From positions 434,001 to 498,000 of the forward strand of contig NZ_PEIG01000003.1 in NCBI RefSeq assembly GCF_002749975.1: DNA of 64,000 bases, in the 5' to 3' direction. Below, in pieces: positions 42,950-52,203 of the stretch. Under the pieces are notes generated by a model that saw only the letters and a program-made list of their open reading frames with translations, searched no databases and was not told the DNA's origin. A program made the position numbers and the translations under genes. Numbering within the stretch: position 1 is the stretch's first letter; each line of letters begins with the position of its first letter. Source of the stretch: Gloeocapsopsis sp. IPPAS B-1203 (GTDB lineage: Bacteria > Cyanobacteriota > Cyanobacteriia > Cyanobacteriales > Chroococcidiopsidaceae).

Positions 42950-43681
42950 TCAATCTGCAATAAGTAGTACAAGTGCATACCCAGCAGCACCGAGTGCAAA
43001 TGCCCAAAAGCGGCTTTCACGCTCTTCTGGTAATTCTTCTTTGAGTACATTGAGAATGACTCCACCTGCTACAAAAGCAAAAAGTCCTCCTATTGCCATA
43101 TCTTGAATTTCTGTAGCTTGTCCGATCAAGAACCCAAAAACAATAGCGATCGCCAGTATCCAACGTCCTAGTTTGTCATAGTCACGCTTATGGTTTTCTC
43201 GTAAACCGTGATCGTTAACAATAAAATGTAATGCCATAGCAAAAGCGAATAATAATACATTTGTGGCTCCTGGTTCTTGCCGATGCACTAACAAATAGCC
43301 AATGAGTGCGTTGTAACTGGCAAAAGAGAGAATATGAAGCCAAAAAATACGCAAACTAGTCCTATCTTTCTTGCCCACTTTGCGACTACTACGGCGTGAT
43401 ATATTCGCGGCTCGCTCTAAGCCATAAAAAACAGCTAAACCAGTTAGCGCAAATAAATAAACATGATTTTCCAAGTAAACAAATATACCGTTGTGATTTT
43501 GCTCAAATGCGCGTTGTCTTTCACTGAGTTCAGGTAACAAATGCACAAACACATAAGCGACAGAAACACCTCCAGCCATCGATAACCAGCGGCTGCGGGG
43601 TATAGTATCAAGAAAGCGTAATCTTCCGGCAAAGATATGTACAAAAGCAAGTCCGACTGCAAGCAGTGCTGTCAGGATCAT
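42950..43681 (-). CDS. ZIP-like multi-pass membrane protein
   Basis: The 243-aa protein has about seven hydrophobic segments. Short blocks recall ZIP metal transporters: GGVSVAYVFVHLLPELSERQ near 38 (HLLPEL), FAMALHFIVNDHGLRENH near 146 (His and Asp), and AGGVILNVLKEELPEE near 207. The classical ZIP binding helix HxxPHE is not clearly present, so metal transport is only inferred. It is widespread among cyanobacteria as an uncharacterised protein. It is transcribed alone, away from the xylanase gene. Confidence 0.6.
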   Translation of the reverse strand: MILTALLAVGLAFVHIFAGRLRFLDTIPRSRWLSMAGGVSVAYVFVHLLPELSERQRAFEQNHNGIFVYLENHVYLFALTGLAVFYGLERAANISRRSSRKVGKKDRTSLRIFWLHILSFASYNALIGYLLVHRQEPGATNVLLFAFAMALHFIVNDHGLRENHKRDYDKLGRWILAIAIVFGFLIGQATEIQDMAIGGLFAFVAGGVILNVLKEELPEERESRFWAFALGAAGYALVLLIAD

Positions 43682-43916
43682 ATGTATCTTCTAGAGTATT
43701 CCTACATATAACTAGAATGCAGAACCATTTACTGTAGTTGCAAAGTTCAATTTGTTCATCTACAACTAACTTACAAAATATTACCCAAGATGACAGATTA
43801 TAAATATATGGCTCTGGTCAGGAAACTATCGCAATAGGACTCAGTCGAAGTATTAGGGATTTTATTAACCACTAGCAAACTTGAGTGATATCACTCTTCA
43901 ATATATTGTTATTTTT

Positions 43917-45680
43917 ATGCATACGCTACTAAAAAGAAGGCATTTCTTAATGGGTTTGGGTGCGTTGACCGGCATGGGAGCCTTCACAACTGCATCTCAA
44001 CTACGACACTTCAATAAACTTGTACCCGCAATAGCAGATTCTTCCGGTATTGCTTTAGCTGCAGAAGTCGCTTTACACTCCTCAGCTAGAACAAAAGGAT
44101 TAATTTTTGGTGCAGCCGCAACTTATCAGCAGTTGTCCTCAAACCAGGCATACGCTAACTTATTTGCCCAACAGTGTGGTATGTTAGTGCCCACTAACGA
44201 ACTGAAATGGCAAGAACTACGCCCTAGCCCTGGTAGATTTAATTTTACGCGGGCAGATTGGATGGCTCGATTCGCTCGTTCGCATGGAATGTTATTTCGC
44301 GGGCACACTTTGGTATGGCATAAGGCTTTACCCAATTGGTTTGCCAGTACAGTAAATAAACAAAACGCTGAAAAATATCTCAGAGAACATATCTCTCGCG
44401 TTGCTGGGCATTATGCTGGACAAATGCACTCTTGGGATGTAGTAAATGAAGCAATTGATCTACAAGTGCAACGTGCAGATAAATTACGTAACACGCCTTG
44501 GTTAAGGTTTTTAGGTCCAGAGTATATTGAGCTTGCATTTCGTGCTGCAGCTGAAGCTGATCCACGAGCTTTGCTTGTGTATAACGATTTTGCAATCGAG
44601 CATGACACTCCGCAAGCCGAAGCCAAGCGTACTGCTGTACTGCGGTTATTAGAACGTTTAAAGTCTAGAGGGACTCCAGTTCAAGCTTTAGGAATTCAAA
44701 GTCACTTGTTTGGTCATCCTGATGGTGTCAAATTTACGCAAATACGTAGGTTTCTGCGCAATGTTGCGGATTTAGGCTTACAAATTATGATTACAGAACT
44801 TGATGTGAACGATCAGCAGTTACCTAAAGATGCTGCTGTTCGCGATCGCGCAGTTGCAAAGATCTATACAGATTTTCTGTCCGCCGTGCTTGATGAACCA
44901 GCAGTAATCGCAGTCATGACATGGGGATTAAGCGATCGCTATACGTGGTTAGCCAACAGAAAACCCCGTGGAGACGGTGGAGGATTGCGACCGTTGCCTT
45001 TTGATGAGCAACTTCGACCTAAACCAGCATGGCAATCTTTATCAGGTGCGATCGCACAAGCGCCTTCACGCTCATCTCAACCAGGATTACCAATTCCAAC
45101 AAAGTTTCCTGATATTGCAGGTCACTGGGCGCAAGGTTATATTCGAGCATTAGCTGACAAAAACATCATTAGTGGCTTTCCAGACGGTACGTTTAAACCT
45201 AATGCACCTGTCACTCGTGCTGAGTTCGCAGCAATTGTCACAAAAGCTTTTCCCAAAGCATCGCAAAACAATCCCAGCATAGAATTTGGCGATATTCCTC
45301 AAAGTTTTTGGGGTTACAGTGCGATTCAAACTGCTGTCAGAAGAGGCTTTCTTGTTGGTTATCCTGGCAGAATTTTTCAGCCTAGTCAGCAAATTCCTAG
45401 AGTTCAAGTTGTTGTAGCGTTAGCAAGTGGCTTAAATCTCAGCAGTAATAATACTAATGTACTTTCTTTTTACCAAGATGCAGCACAAATTCCTAACTAT
45501 GCAACTAATAAAGTTGCAGCAGCTACTCAAAGGCGGATGGTTGTTAACTACCCGACAGCAAGACAACTAAACCCAAATCGTAATGCCACTCGCGCTGAAG
45601 TTGCGGCATTTGTCTATCAAGCTTTAGTTGATGCAGGTCAAGCACAGCCAATTAATTCTCCTTATTTAGTCCGAGTTTGA
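43917..45680 (+). CDS. Tat-exported GH10 endo-xylanase with three SLH domains
   Basis: From the ATG at 43917 the protein has 587 aa. It opens with a twin-arginine signal (LLKRRHFLMGLGALTG). The GH10 barrel (about 55-385) has the substrate block NELKWQELRPSPGRFNF, the acid/base Glu in WDVVNEAID near 177 and the nucleophile Glu in IMITELDVND near 293. Three SLH domains follow (about 397-450, 460-515, 525-585), starting FPDIAGHWAQGYIRALADKN, which should tether it to the cell wall. GH10 enzymes cut beta-1,4-xylan; in a phototroph the target may be own or neighbours' polysaccharide. A TTG at 43881 would add 12 residues before the Tat motif and is less likely. Confidence 0.93.
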   Translation: MHTLLKRRHFLMGLGALTGMGAFTTASQLRHFNKLVPAIADSSGIALAAEVALHSSARTKGLIFGAAATYQQLSSNQAYANLFAQQCGMLVPTNELKWQELRPSPGRFNFTRADWMARFARSHGMLFRGHTLVWHKALPNWFASTVNKQNAEKYLREHISRVAGHYAGQMHSWDVVNEAIDLQVQRADKLRNTPWLRFLGPEYIELAFRAAAEADPRALLVYNDFAIEHDTPQAEAKRTAVLRLLERLKSRGTPVQALGIQSHLFGHPDGVKFTQIRRFLRNVADLGLQIMITELDVNDQQLPKDAAVRDRAVAKIYTDFLSAVLDEPAVIAVMTWGLSDRYTWLANRKPRGDGGGLRPLPFDEQLRPKPAWQSLSGAIAQAPSRSSQPGLPIPTKFPDIAGHWAQGYIRALADKNIISGFPDGTFKPNAPVTRAEFAAIVTKAFPKASQNNPSIEFGDIPQSFWGYSAIQTAVRRGFLVGYPGRIFQPSQQIPRVQVVVALASGLNLSSNNTNVLSFYQDAAQIPNYATNKVAAATQRRMVVNYPTARQLNPNRNATRAEVAAFVYQALVDAGQAQPINSPYLVRV

Positions 45681-45695
45681 ATTACAGATGTTCTT

Positions 45696-45761
45696 CGACT
45701 GAAGGGGGGATTATTCAAGCAAAGTGTATATTGGTACACCAAATATCAATAACTTCAGTCG
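45696..45761. repeat. cruciform-forming element between convergent genes (copy B)
   Basis: CGACTGAAG (45696-45704) is the exact reverse complement of CTTCAGTCG (45753-45761). Inside lies a second hairpin, GTGTA-N6-TACAC (45724-45739). The left half repeats the element at 24642-24687. It may end both the xylanase and the AbgT transcript, though no T-tract is seen. Confidence 0.55.
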
Positions 45762-45788
45762 GGCGATCGCCTTGACTCACCTCAACGA

Positions 45789-47330
45789 CTAAATTTGCAT
45801 TGGCGCACCAGGACCTAAGGGAAATCCTAAAAACAACCAAACAAAGAACAATACTGTCCAACAAATTAAAAAACTTAACGAATACGGTAGCATCAACGAA
45901 ATCAATGTACCAATGCCTAGGTTTCTATCATATTTTTGCCCAAAAGCAACAACAATAGGAAAGTACGGCATCAGTGGCGTCACAATATTCGTTGTTGAAT
46001 CTCCAATTCTGTAAATTGCCTGTGTCAATTCAGGAGAGTAACCAACCAACATCAACATTGGCACAAACACAGGTGCCATGACAGCCCACTTTGCTGAAGC
46101 AGAACCAACGAATAAATCGAGAATAACTGTTAACAAAATAAAGAGGAGTAAGATGGGTGGACCAGTAATTCCTGTAGCCCTGAGAAAATTAGCACCACTG
46201 ACTGCAGTAATGATGCCCAAATTACTCCAGTTGAAATATGCAATAAATTGAGCAGCAATAAACGCAAGCGCAATATAGTATCCCAAAGAACTCATTGCAC
46301 TACCCATTGATTGGGCAACATCTTTATCATTGCGAATCGTACCCGCAGCTTTACCGTAGGCGATCGCAGGAAGTAAAAAAGCGATCGCAATCAAAAACAC
46401 AATTCCATCAATAAACGGTGAAGGAATAATCGCAGAGGTTTCAGGATCGCGTAAAATTCCTTGTGGTGGCAACAGTAGCGCTAAAACAAAAACCACAAAA
46501 GCCAATAACGCATAACCTGCCCAACGCAATCCTTTGCGTTCTCTCGCAGTTAGTTCTTCTAGTGTTGCTTCTCCCTGATAGCTACCAAGGCGTGGTTCTA
46601 CAATTTTGTCGGTAATATACCAACCAACAAGGGTGACAAGAAATGTAGAAACTGCAAGAAAATAGTAGTTTGCTGTGGCATTGACTTCGTAGTTAGGATT
46701 AATTAGTTGTGCTGCACTTTGTGACAATCCGGCAAGGAGAGGGTCTAAAGGACTCAGCAATAAGTTAGCACTAAAACCACCCGAAACACCTGCAAACGCC
46801 GCTGCCATGCCTGCTAGGGGATGACGTTTAAACGCCAAAAAGACAATCGCCCCTAAGGGAACTAAAACGACATAACCCGCATCTGATGCGATGTTAGACA
46901 TTACTCCAGCAAAAACAACCGTTGGAGAAATTAACCTTGCAGGTGCAACAAGTACTAACTGACGAAGTAAAGCTGCAAGTAATCCTGTCGCTTCTGCAAC
47001 TCCCACACCCAACATCGCAACAATTACAGTTCCCAAGGGTGGAAATTCAGTAAAGTTGGTAACTGCTTCGGTGACAATACGACGGATACCATCAGGTGTC
47101 AAAAGTGATACGGCAGCTATGGTTTCATCGTTTCCTGGATTGACAACACTGACACTAAGTGCAGCAGCGATCGCACTAATGACAATAACAGCAAGACAAA
47201 AGATAAAAAATAGCGTCAGCGGATCGGGAAGTTTATTTCCTACGGCTTCAATAAATGCCAGAGACTTACTGATCCAACCTGGTTTTTGAGGAGGACTAGT
47301 TTGTTCTGGTTGATGCATATGATGACTCAT
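45789..47330 (-). CDS. AbgT family transporter
   Basis: The 513-aa inner-membrane protein has the AbgT layout: a cytoplasmic N-terminus, then GNKLPDPLTLFFIFCLAVIV near 32, PPLGTVIVAMLGVGVAEATG near 97, GVSGGFSANLLLSPLDPLLAG near 180 and the second repeat with FVGSASAKWAVMAPVFVPM near 410. E. coli AbgT imports p-aminobenzoyl-glutamate, while MtrF/YdaH relatives export sulfonamides or PABA. It is downstream of a GltS-type gene on the same strand with a 129-bp gap filled by repeats. Together with the nearby amidases it may supply or clear a glutamate or benzoyl conjugate; this is inference. Confidence 0.93.
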   Translation of the reverse strand: MSHHMHQPEQTSPPQKPGWISKSLAFIEAVGNKLPDPLTLFFIFCLAVIVISAIAAALSVSVVNPGNDETIAAVSLLTPDGIRRIVTEAVTNFTEFPPLGTVIVAMLGVGVAEATGLLAALLRQLVLVAPARLISPTVVFAGVMSNIASDAGYVVLVPLGAIVFLAFKRHPLAGMAAAFAGVSGGFSANLLLSPLDPLLAGLSQSAAQLINPNYEVNATANYYFLAVSTFLVTLVGWYITDKIVEPRLGSYQGEATLEELTARERKGLRWAGYALLAFVVFVLALLLPPQGILRDPETSAIIPSPFIDGIVFLIAIAFLLPAIAYGKAAGTIRNDKDVAQSMGSAMSSLGYYIALAFIAAQFIAYFNWSNLGIITAVSGANFLRATGITGPPILLLFILLTVILDLFVGSASAKWAVMAPVFVPMLMLVGYSPELTQAIYRIGDSTTNIVTPLMPYFPIVVAFGQKYDRNLGIGTLISLMLPYSLSFLICWTVLFFVWLFLGFPLGPGAPMQI

Positions 47331-47459
47331 TTTGGTTGGTAATTGCTAATTGGTAGCTGGTAATTGGTCAAGATTTGGGATTATTCATTGTGGTCGGTCA
47401 TTATAATTGTTGAATATTGCCTATGTCCCATTACCCATTACCCATTACCCAATCACACC
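47331..47459. repeat. inverted heptamer repeat filling the AbgT-GltS gap
   Basis: The left arm (about 47333-47370) is made of GGTAATT, GCTAATT, GGTAGCT, GGTAATT units. The right arm (about 47424-47454) is CCCATTA repeated three times. The arms are opposed, and the whole 129-bp spacer consists of this element plus a 50-bp core. Confidence 0.7.
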
Positions 47460-48905
47460 TCAAACAACTTGACTACTTTTGGCGATTCGCTTGAAGTTAT
47501 ACATCCCAAAGACAAGCCAAAACGCTAGAATACCAGTTGTCAGCAGTAGCACCGGAACAGGACCAAACTGGGCGATTAACAGTGGTGCAGCTGCAGTAAA
47601 TAAGCCTCCACCGACGATTGGTTCAAATAATAGTTGCTTGTACGCAAAACTTTCAAAAGCACCAGAACGATTATCGGGATCAACCATCCGCAGCAAAACT
47701 AAACCTGTTGCAGTAACACCCATTGATTGTCCTAAATCTCCGATACCGCGCTCAAACCAAAATGTAGGAAGAATACGCGGTCCGAGGTAAATAAATGCTA
47801 GAACGTTCCATGCGATACCAGCTACTGACAAAATTAGGAATGGACCAATGTTGCTACCTAAGACTGCTAGAGAGATTGAAGCAAGTGCGGTTACAATTGT
47901 GACATCTAATGCAACTCCGCCAATGCGCTCAATTAATGGACGACTAATGAGATATCCGCGTCCTGTACGTTCTAAAAGTAGCTGCACTATGAGTCCGCCA
48001 ATGAGTGCAATCGGAAACAAGGGTACGTAAGAAAATAATTCAACTCCTGCACGTCCCCAGGTAATTGATTCAATAAAGATCAGTGCTTGTAAAATTAGCC
48101 AACCAATTGCGATCGCAAGCCCTACAAAGCTTAAGTTTAATGATAGGGGATCAATAAGTAAGTCGCGCATTAATCGGGCACGGGCAACTCGAATTGTTTG
48201 ATCTTCATTCGGGCGATCGTGAGAATCAAAGCTTCCCGCTTCAGGATCTTCACTACGCACAACTTGAATTCGTCCTGTTTTTCTCGCCCAGTCTGCAAGC
48301 ATTGTACCAGCGACAATACCAGAAACAATTCCCACAGTAGCTAAGCCCAATGCTAAATCAGGCCCAACTGTAAATCCCAAGTTATTGAAAGTTTCTGCCA
48401 TTCCAGCTGCCGTTCCGTGTCCGCCTTCAAAGCCGACTTCAATTAACGATGCAGCGATCGGACTCATACCAAAGACGGGAGTCAGTACTAAAATGGCGAG
48501 TAGAAGCCCTACTACGTACTGTCCCCAAGCCAGTGTTTGTCCAAAAGCCACCTGTGGCGAGGCTTTGCGCCAAATATCTCTTGGACTGGGAATCAATTCT
48601 CCAATAAAAAGCGTTGCAAACACAACATTGATAAAAACGCTGGGAGATTGCGACCACACGTTGCGGATAGTTTCTGGAAATAAGCCTTGGGCAAATGGAA
48701 CTTCTGATCCTGCAACTGTAGCTGCGATCGCACCTAAAACTTGTGGACCTAAAAGTAAGGCAATAACTCCTGAAACAATAGAACTTGGTAGATAGAGATC
48801 TCGCAAGAATTTGATCCGCTGTCGGACAAATCTACCGACCAAGACTAACAGCGCAATTGTAATAAAAGCAAAGAAAACATCAATAAGTTGAAACATAGCA
48901 CCCAT
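47460..48905 (-). CDS. sodium/glutamate symporter family protein (GltS type)
   Basis: The 481-aa inner-membrane protein has about 11 hydrophobic segments and the twin re-entrant regions of GltS: LPSSIVSGVIALLLGPQVLG near 40, EVGFEGGHGTAAGMAETFNN near 157 (GGHGTAAG is the family mark), and near 370 IGDLGQSMGVTATGLVLLRM. It is longer than E. coli GltS (about 400 aa) because of a charged loop near 215-235 (VRSEDPEAGSFDSHDRPNED). Glutamate or a related dicarboxylate with Na+ is the expected cargo. It lies upstream of the AbgT gene on the same strand. The first Met is kept; MFQLIDV four residues in is an alternative. Confidence 0.85.
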   Translation of the reverse strand: MGAMFQLIDVFFAFITIALLVLVGRFVRQRIKFLRDLYLPSSIVSGVIALLLGPQVLGAIAATVAGSEVPFAQGLFPETIRNVWSQSPSVFINVVFATLFIGELIPSPRDIWRKASPQVAFGQTLAWGQYVVGLLLAILVLTPVFGMSPIAASLIEVGFEGGHGTAAGMAETFNNLGFTVGPDLALGLATVGIVSGIVAGTMLADWARKTGRIQVVRSEDPEAGSFDSHDRPNEDQTIRVARARLMRDLLIDPLSLNLSFVGLAIAIGWLILQALIFIESITWGRAGVELFSYVPLFPIALIGGLIVQLLLERTGRGYLISRPLIERIGGVALDVTIVTALASISLAVLGSNIGPFLILSVAGIAWNVLAFIYLGPRILPTFWFERGIGDLGQSMGVTATGLVLLRMVDPDNRSGAFESFAYKQLLFEPIVGGGLFTAAAPLLIAQFGPVPVLLLTTGILAFWLVFGMYNFKRIAKSSQVV

Positions 48906-49168
48906 CCCTACAAACGCAATATAGGCGTTTGCTTGTTGTATAAGTTAGGCGTTTGCAGCAAGTTTACACTCTAAAGGTGTCACTAACGCAAGTAATTGAA
49001 AATTTTGTAACCTTGTTAAGATAAATGTGTTGTATTTCCAGATACAAAGTGAGCAACTATTATTTAATAGCTAAAAAAATAGTTTAAATTGTGTTAATGT
49101 AAATTTTCTTGATAGTTTGATTGATATTAATGCTCTGCAGGTATATTTTACAAATTAGTTACCAAAAA

Positions 49169-49855
49169 CTAAGTCGGAGGTTTTGCGTTTATTAAAAGGT
49201 TTTGAAGCTCTTTATTATTACTAAAGTCATTAATAATATATTGAACTCCTTTACTTGCTAAAGCTTTACCAACACCAATAAAGGGAAGCTTTAGATTAAT
49301 TGCTGCTTTAACATCCCAAGTTCCATCTCCAATAAATATAGTTTTTTGAAAAGTGTCAATTTTATAATGTTTTTTCGATCTCAATATAGCTATTTTTATG
49401 ATATCTTCTCTAGAAAGACTATCATCTGATGAAGAAAGAGGAAGATTATTAAAATCTATACCAGCTTTTTGTAGTTTAAATTTTGCAGAATCTTGCCATC
49501 CTCCAGTTGCAATAGCAATATGATATTCAAGCTGTTGTAACTTGCTTATTACACTTGTTGCACCTGGTACTGGATTAAACAAATCAGAATTTTGTGTTGC
49601 TTGATTCAACAAATCAATAAAACGTCTTTTCAGTCTCAATACTTCCTCTTTGGATGGAAAACGTCCTAGCTGCTTTTGAAAGATTTGCTGAGTGATTCCG
49701 GTATCTGTACTATGTGTATAGTCTTGCCAATTTTGATTTATGTGAAGTATGTTAAATTCTTCATAAAAGGCACGAACAAAGCAATCAGCATCGACTTTAT
49801 TTGTATCGGTCAGCGTGCCATCAATATCAAAAATTACCAATTGCATATTTGACAA
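49169..49855 (-). CDS. HAD-superfamily hydrolase
   Basis: The 228-aa protein has the HAD motifs: nucleophile DIDGTLTDTN at 9-18, motif II Thr in IAIATGGWQDS near 116, a lysine in QKAGIDFNN-SRKKH text near 150, and motif IV IFIGDGTWDVKAAINLKLP near 170. The alpha-helical cap lies between motifs I and II. It is closest in plan to phosphoglycolate-phosphatase-like enzymes, but the substrate cannot be read. It is AT-richer than its neighbours, which may signal horizontal origin. There is a 47-bp gap to the DUF952 gene upstream on the same strand. Confidence 0.87.
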   Translation of the reverse strand: MSNMQLVIFDIDGTLTDTNKVDADCFVRAFYEEFNILHINQNWQDYTHSTDTGITQQIFQKQLGRFPSKEEVLRLKRRFIDLLNQATQNSDLFNPVPGATSVISKLQQLEYHIAIATGGWQDSAKFKLQKAGIDFNNLPLSSSDDSLSREDIIKIAILRSKKHYKIDTFQKTIFIGDGTWDVKAAINLKLPFIGVGKALASKGVQYIINDFSNNKELQNLLINAKPPT

Positions 49856-49902
49856 TAAACCATAATAGAGGATGCAAAGAAAAGAATGAAGAAAGCTTAT
49901 TC

Positions 49903-50256
49903 TTAAGACATAAGACTAACAATTTCTAGGGGAAAGGCAAAAGTGCCGTCTTGATTAGGCTGAAAATTAAGTACTTGAAACACAGCATCAAGATTTAAAG
50001 CACTATAAATATGTGGAAATAGTTCATCTTGTTGTGCTCCTTCGTAACGGATTTCTGCTTGAACTTTATCAGAATCAATACAAAGTAAAACTAATCCTTG
50101 TTGATTTCTAAAAAATGTATTGGCTACGCTGATAACTTGCTGTGGAGTAGAACAGTGAATAAAACCTTCTGATTCTAGGGTGTTGCTGCGATAAATTCCA
50201 ATTTTTTGTGCAGTTTCCCATTGAGCGCGTTGCGTGATGTGTAAAATAAGGTTCAT
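49903..50256 (-). CDS. DUF952 family protein
   Basis: The 117-aa protein has the full length and blocks of DUF952: LILHITQRAQWETAQKIG at the start, LESEGFIHCSTPQQVISVAN near 28, LVLLCIDSDKVQAEIRYE near 55, and LFPHIYSALNLDAVFQV near 78. The conserved His and Asp residues in a small alpha/beta fold recall ADP-ribosyltransferase-like proteins, but no activity is known to me. It probably shares a transcript with the HAD gene. Confidence 0.9.
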   Translation of the reverse strand: MNLILHITQRAQWETAQKIGIYRSNTLESEGFIHCSTPQQVISVANTFFRNQQGLVLLCIDSDKVQAEIRYEGAQQDELFPHIYSALNLDAVFQVLNFQPNQDGTFAFPLEIVSLMS

Positions 50257-50565
50257 AATGAGTTTAATGTTAAGCTTAATAGCCTACTATCGCTCTACAG
50301 ACAATAATAAGCCAGGAAAGTGGGTGGAAATAAAGTGTATAGTAATATCGTCTCCGTTTAAATAGCCAGAAGATCGACATCGTTACACTTTTATAAGTAT
50401 TTAGTTACTAGTCACTAGTAAATAGCCACCTTGAACCATTATTTTTATCATCAATCAACCGGATTTGATATAACTAGTAATTAAGAATAGTAATTGGTTA
50501 TTGGCAAAAATCTTGATTACTCATTTCAAGCTTAAGTTATCTCAAAACTCAACATTCAAAACTTT
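50257..50565. other. intergenic region with a perfect TTACTAGT palindrome
   Basis: The 309-bp spacer holds TTACTAGT-C-ACTAGTAA (50405-50421), a perfect inverted repeat of the same heptamer-like family as 13912 and 40723. Near 50490 there is further GGTTATTGGC text. I see no gene or terminator. Confidence 0.5.
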
Positions 50566-52203
50566 TTAAGATGGTTTAACCACAGGTAACAAAACTTGTG
50601 AAGGGCGATCGCCGCCACAATGAACTGTTAAAGTAACAATCTGTGAATCCATCAACCGCGTACTAGCCATTGGTGAACCTGTCCCAGGATTAATGGGATA
50701 CGCTGGAAAACACGCTGCACTCAAACTTAGGCGCAGGGCATTACCTTTAGCGATTCTGACGCACGTTGGTTGTAAGATAACCTGTAAAGGCGATCGCATC
50801 TCATTTACGTGTAAATAACCTTGCGTTAAGTTATAAACTTTACCATCAGTACAAACTTCAGAAAGTACCGCACATAGGTCATGGTGGGGAGTATCAGCAT
50901 CACACCATACTTCTACTGCAACATCACCCGCAAAATGCAGATCAGATTCTAGTGGTGCTGTTGTATAAGTTAGAACATCAGAGCGCCGATCTATATGCGA
51001 TCGCTCAAATGAGCCTGCAGGAAGCGCGGCGTGACCTCCAAGTGATGGAACTGGTCGCCAGGGGTCGTGAACTATAACATCGGACGGACACAATTGTGCA
51101 TAAATCGTGGTTAGCTTGCCTTCATCTTCGCGGACACTTGCTAGCCCACTACTTGACAAATAATACAACTTATACGTTGCCTTGTGCCAGTCGTTAAACT
51201 TACGCCATTGGTTACTGCCCATTTCAAATAAACACACTGGCGGTTCTTGCGATAATCCTCGATCAATACCTTTGAGAAACTGATCGAACCACCTAACTTG
51301 CAAGCGATCGACAGGATTTAAAGCTTCGGTGCCAAAATCAACATCGCCTACTTTGCGACTCCAAGGCAGATGTGCCCAAGGTCCTACGAGTAACTGTTGA
51401 CGATATGCGCTACGGGCGGCAAAATCTTTATACAGGTGGAGTGTACCGCGCATATAAGTATCAAACCAGCCACCGATATGAAACATCGGTAGATCAACAT
51501 TTTGCAGGTATTTCTTGGGTGAAATATCTTCCCAGTAACTATCTGGTTGCGAATGTTCTAACCATTCATGGTAAAAGGCATTCGGTGCAAGTTTGCGCAA
51601 GCATTCATTGAGGCTGGGAACAGGATCGTATAGTGGTATATTCTGAGCTGCTGCATAAAGTGTATGATGGGCAGCAGCATCGCCTTGTAATCGCGCAGTT
51701 TCCGCTGCTAATTGAATCGCCCAACCCAGATTTGTTTGTAAACAAAACGCGCCACCCTCGTATACCCAATCACTATACAAATCATAAGCAATCATTGCCG
51801 GACAAATTGTTTTTAATGCTGGGGGTTTTGCGGCGGCGGCGTATAACTGCGTCATTCCCTGGTAAGAAAAGCCATACATTCCTACTTTGCCATTGCTACC
51901 AGGTAAATCGGCTACCCAGTTTACGGCGTCTTCACCGTCTTCGATTTCGTTAACGAATAACTTGAATTCGCCTTGTGATGTACCTCGTCCGCGTACGTCT
52001 TGAATCACTACAATATAGCCATGAGCAGCATACCAGCTAGGATGTGCGTAAACTACTGTAGATGCGATCGCCCTCCCATACGGCTGTCGCATCAATAATA
52101 CGGGAAATTCTCCTTCAGCATCAGGACGATAAATATCTGCATCTAACCGCACTCCATCACGAGTCAGCATTGATGCACTTTCTTTGGGATGCACCGTTAA
52201 CAT
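50566..52203 (-). CDS. CocE/NonD family (X-Pro dipeptidyl-peptidase-like) hydrolase
   Basis: The 545-aa protein has an alpha/beta-hydrolase domain with nucleophile Ser113 in GMYGFSYQGMTQ, preceded by VIQDVRGRGTSQGEF near 67, and the S15 C-terminal jelly-roll domain (about 330-545, ending in PSQVLLPVVKP). The catalytic Asp and His should lie in FHIGGWFDTYMRG near 242 and VGPWAHLPW near 275, both visible. Relatives cleave cocaine, glutaryl-cephalosporins or acyl-peptides, so an ester or amide of a bulky acid is plausible. Its first codons overlap the cupin gene by 7 bases; it is the last gene of a three-gene operon. Confidence 0.93.
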   Translation of the reverse strand: MLTVHPKESASMLTRDGVRLDADIYRPDAEGEFPVLLMRQPYGRAIASTVVYAHPSWYAAHGYIVVIQDVRGRGTSQGEFKLFVNEIEDGEDAVNWVADLPGSNGKVGMYGFSYQGMTQLYAAAAKPPALKTICPAMIAYDLYSDWVYEGGAFCLQTNLGWAIQLAAETARLQGDAAAHHTLYAAAQNIPLYDPVPSLNECLRKLAPNAFYHEWLEHSQPDSYWEDISPKKYLQNVDLPMFHIGGWFDTYMRGTLHLYKDFAARSAYRQQLLVGPWAHLPWSRKVGDVDFGTEALNPVDRLQVRWFDQFLKGIDRGLSQEPPVCLFEMGSNQWRKFNDWHKATYKLYYLSSSGLASVREDEGKLTTIYAQLCPSDVIVHDPWRPVPSLGGHAALPAGSFERSHIDRRSDVLTYTTAPLESDLHFAGDVAVEVWCDADTPHHDLCAVLSEVCTDGKVYNLTQGYLHVNEMRSPLQVILQPTCVRIAKGNALRLSLSAACFPAYPINPGTGSPMASTRLMDSQIVTLTVHCGGDRPSQVLLPVVKPS

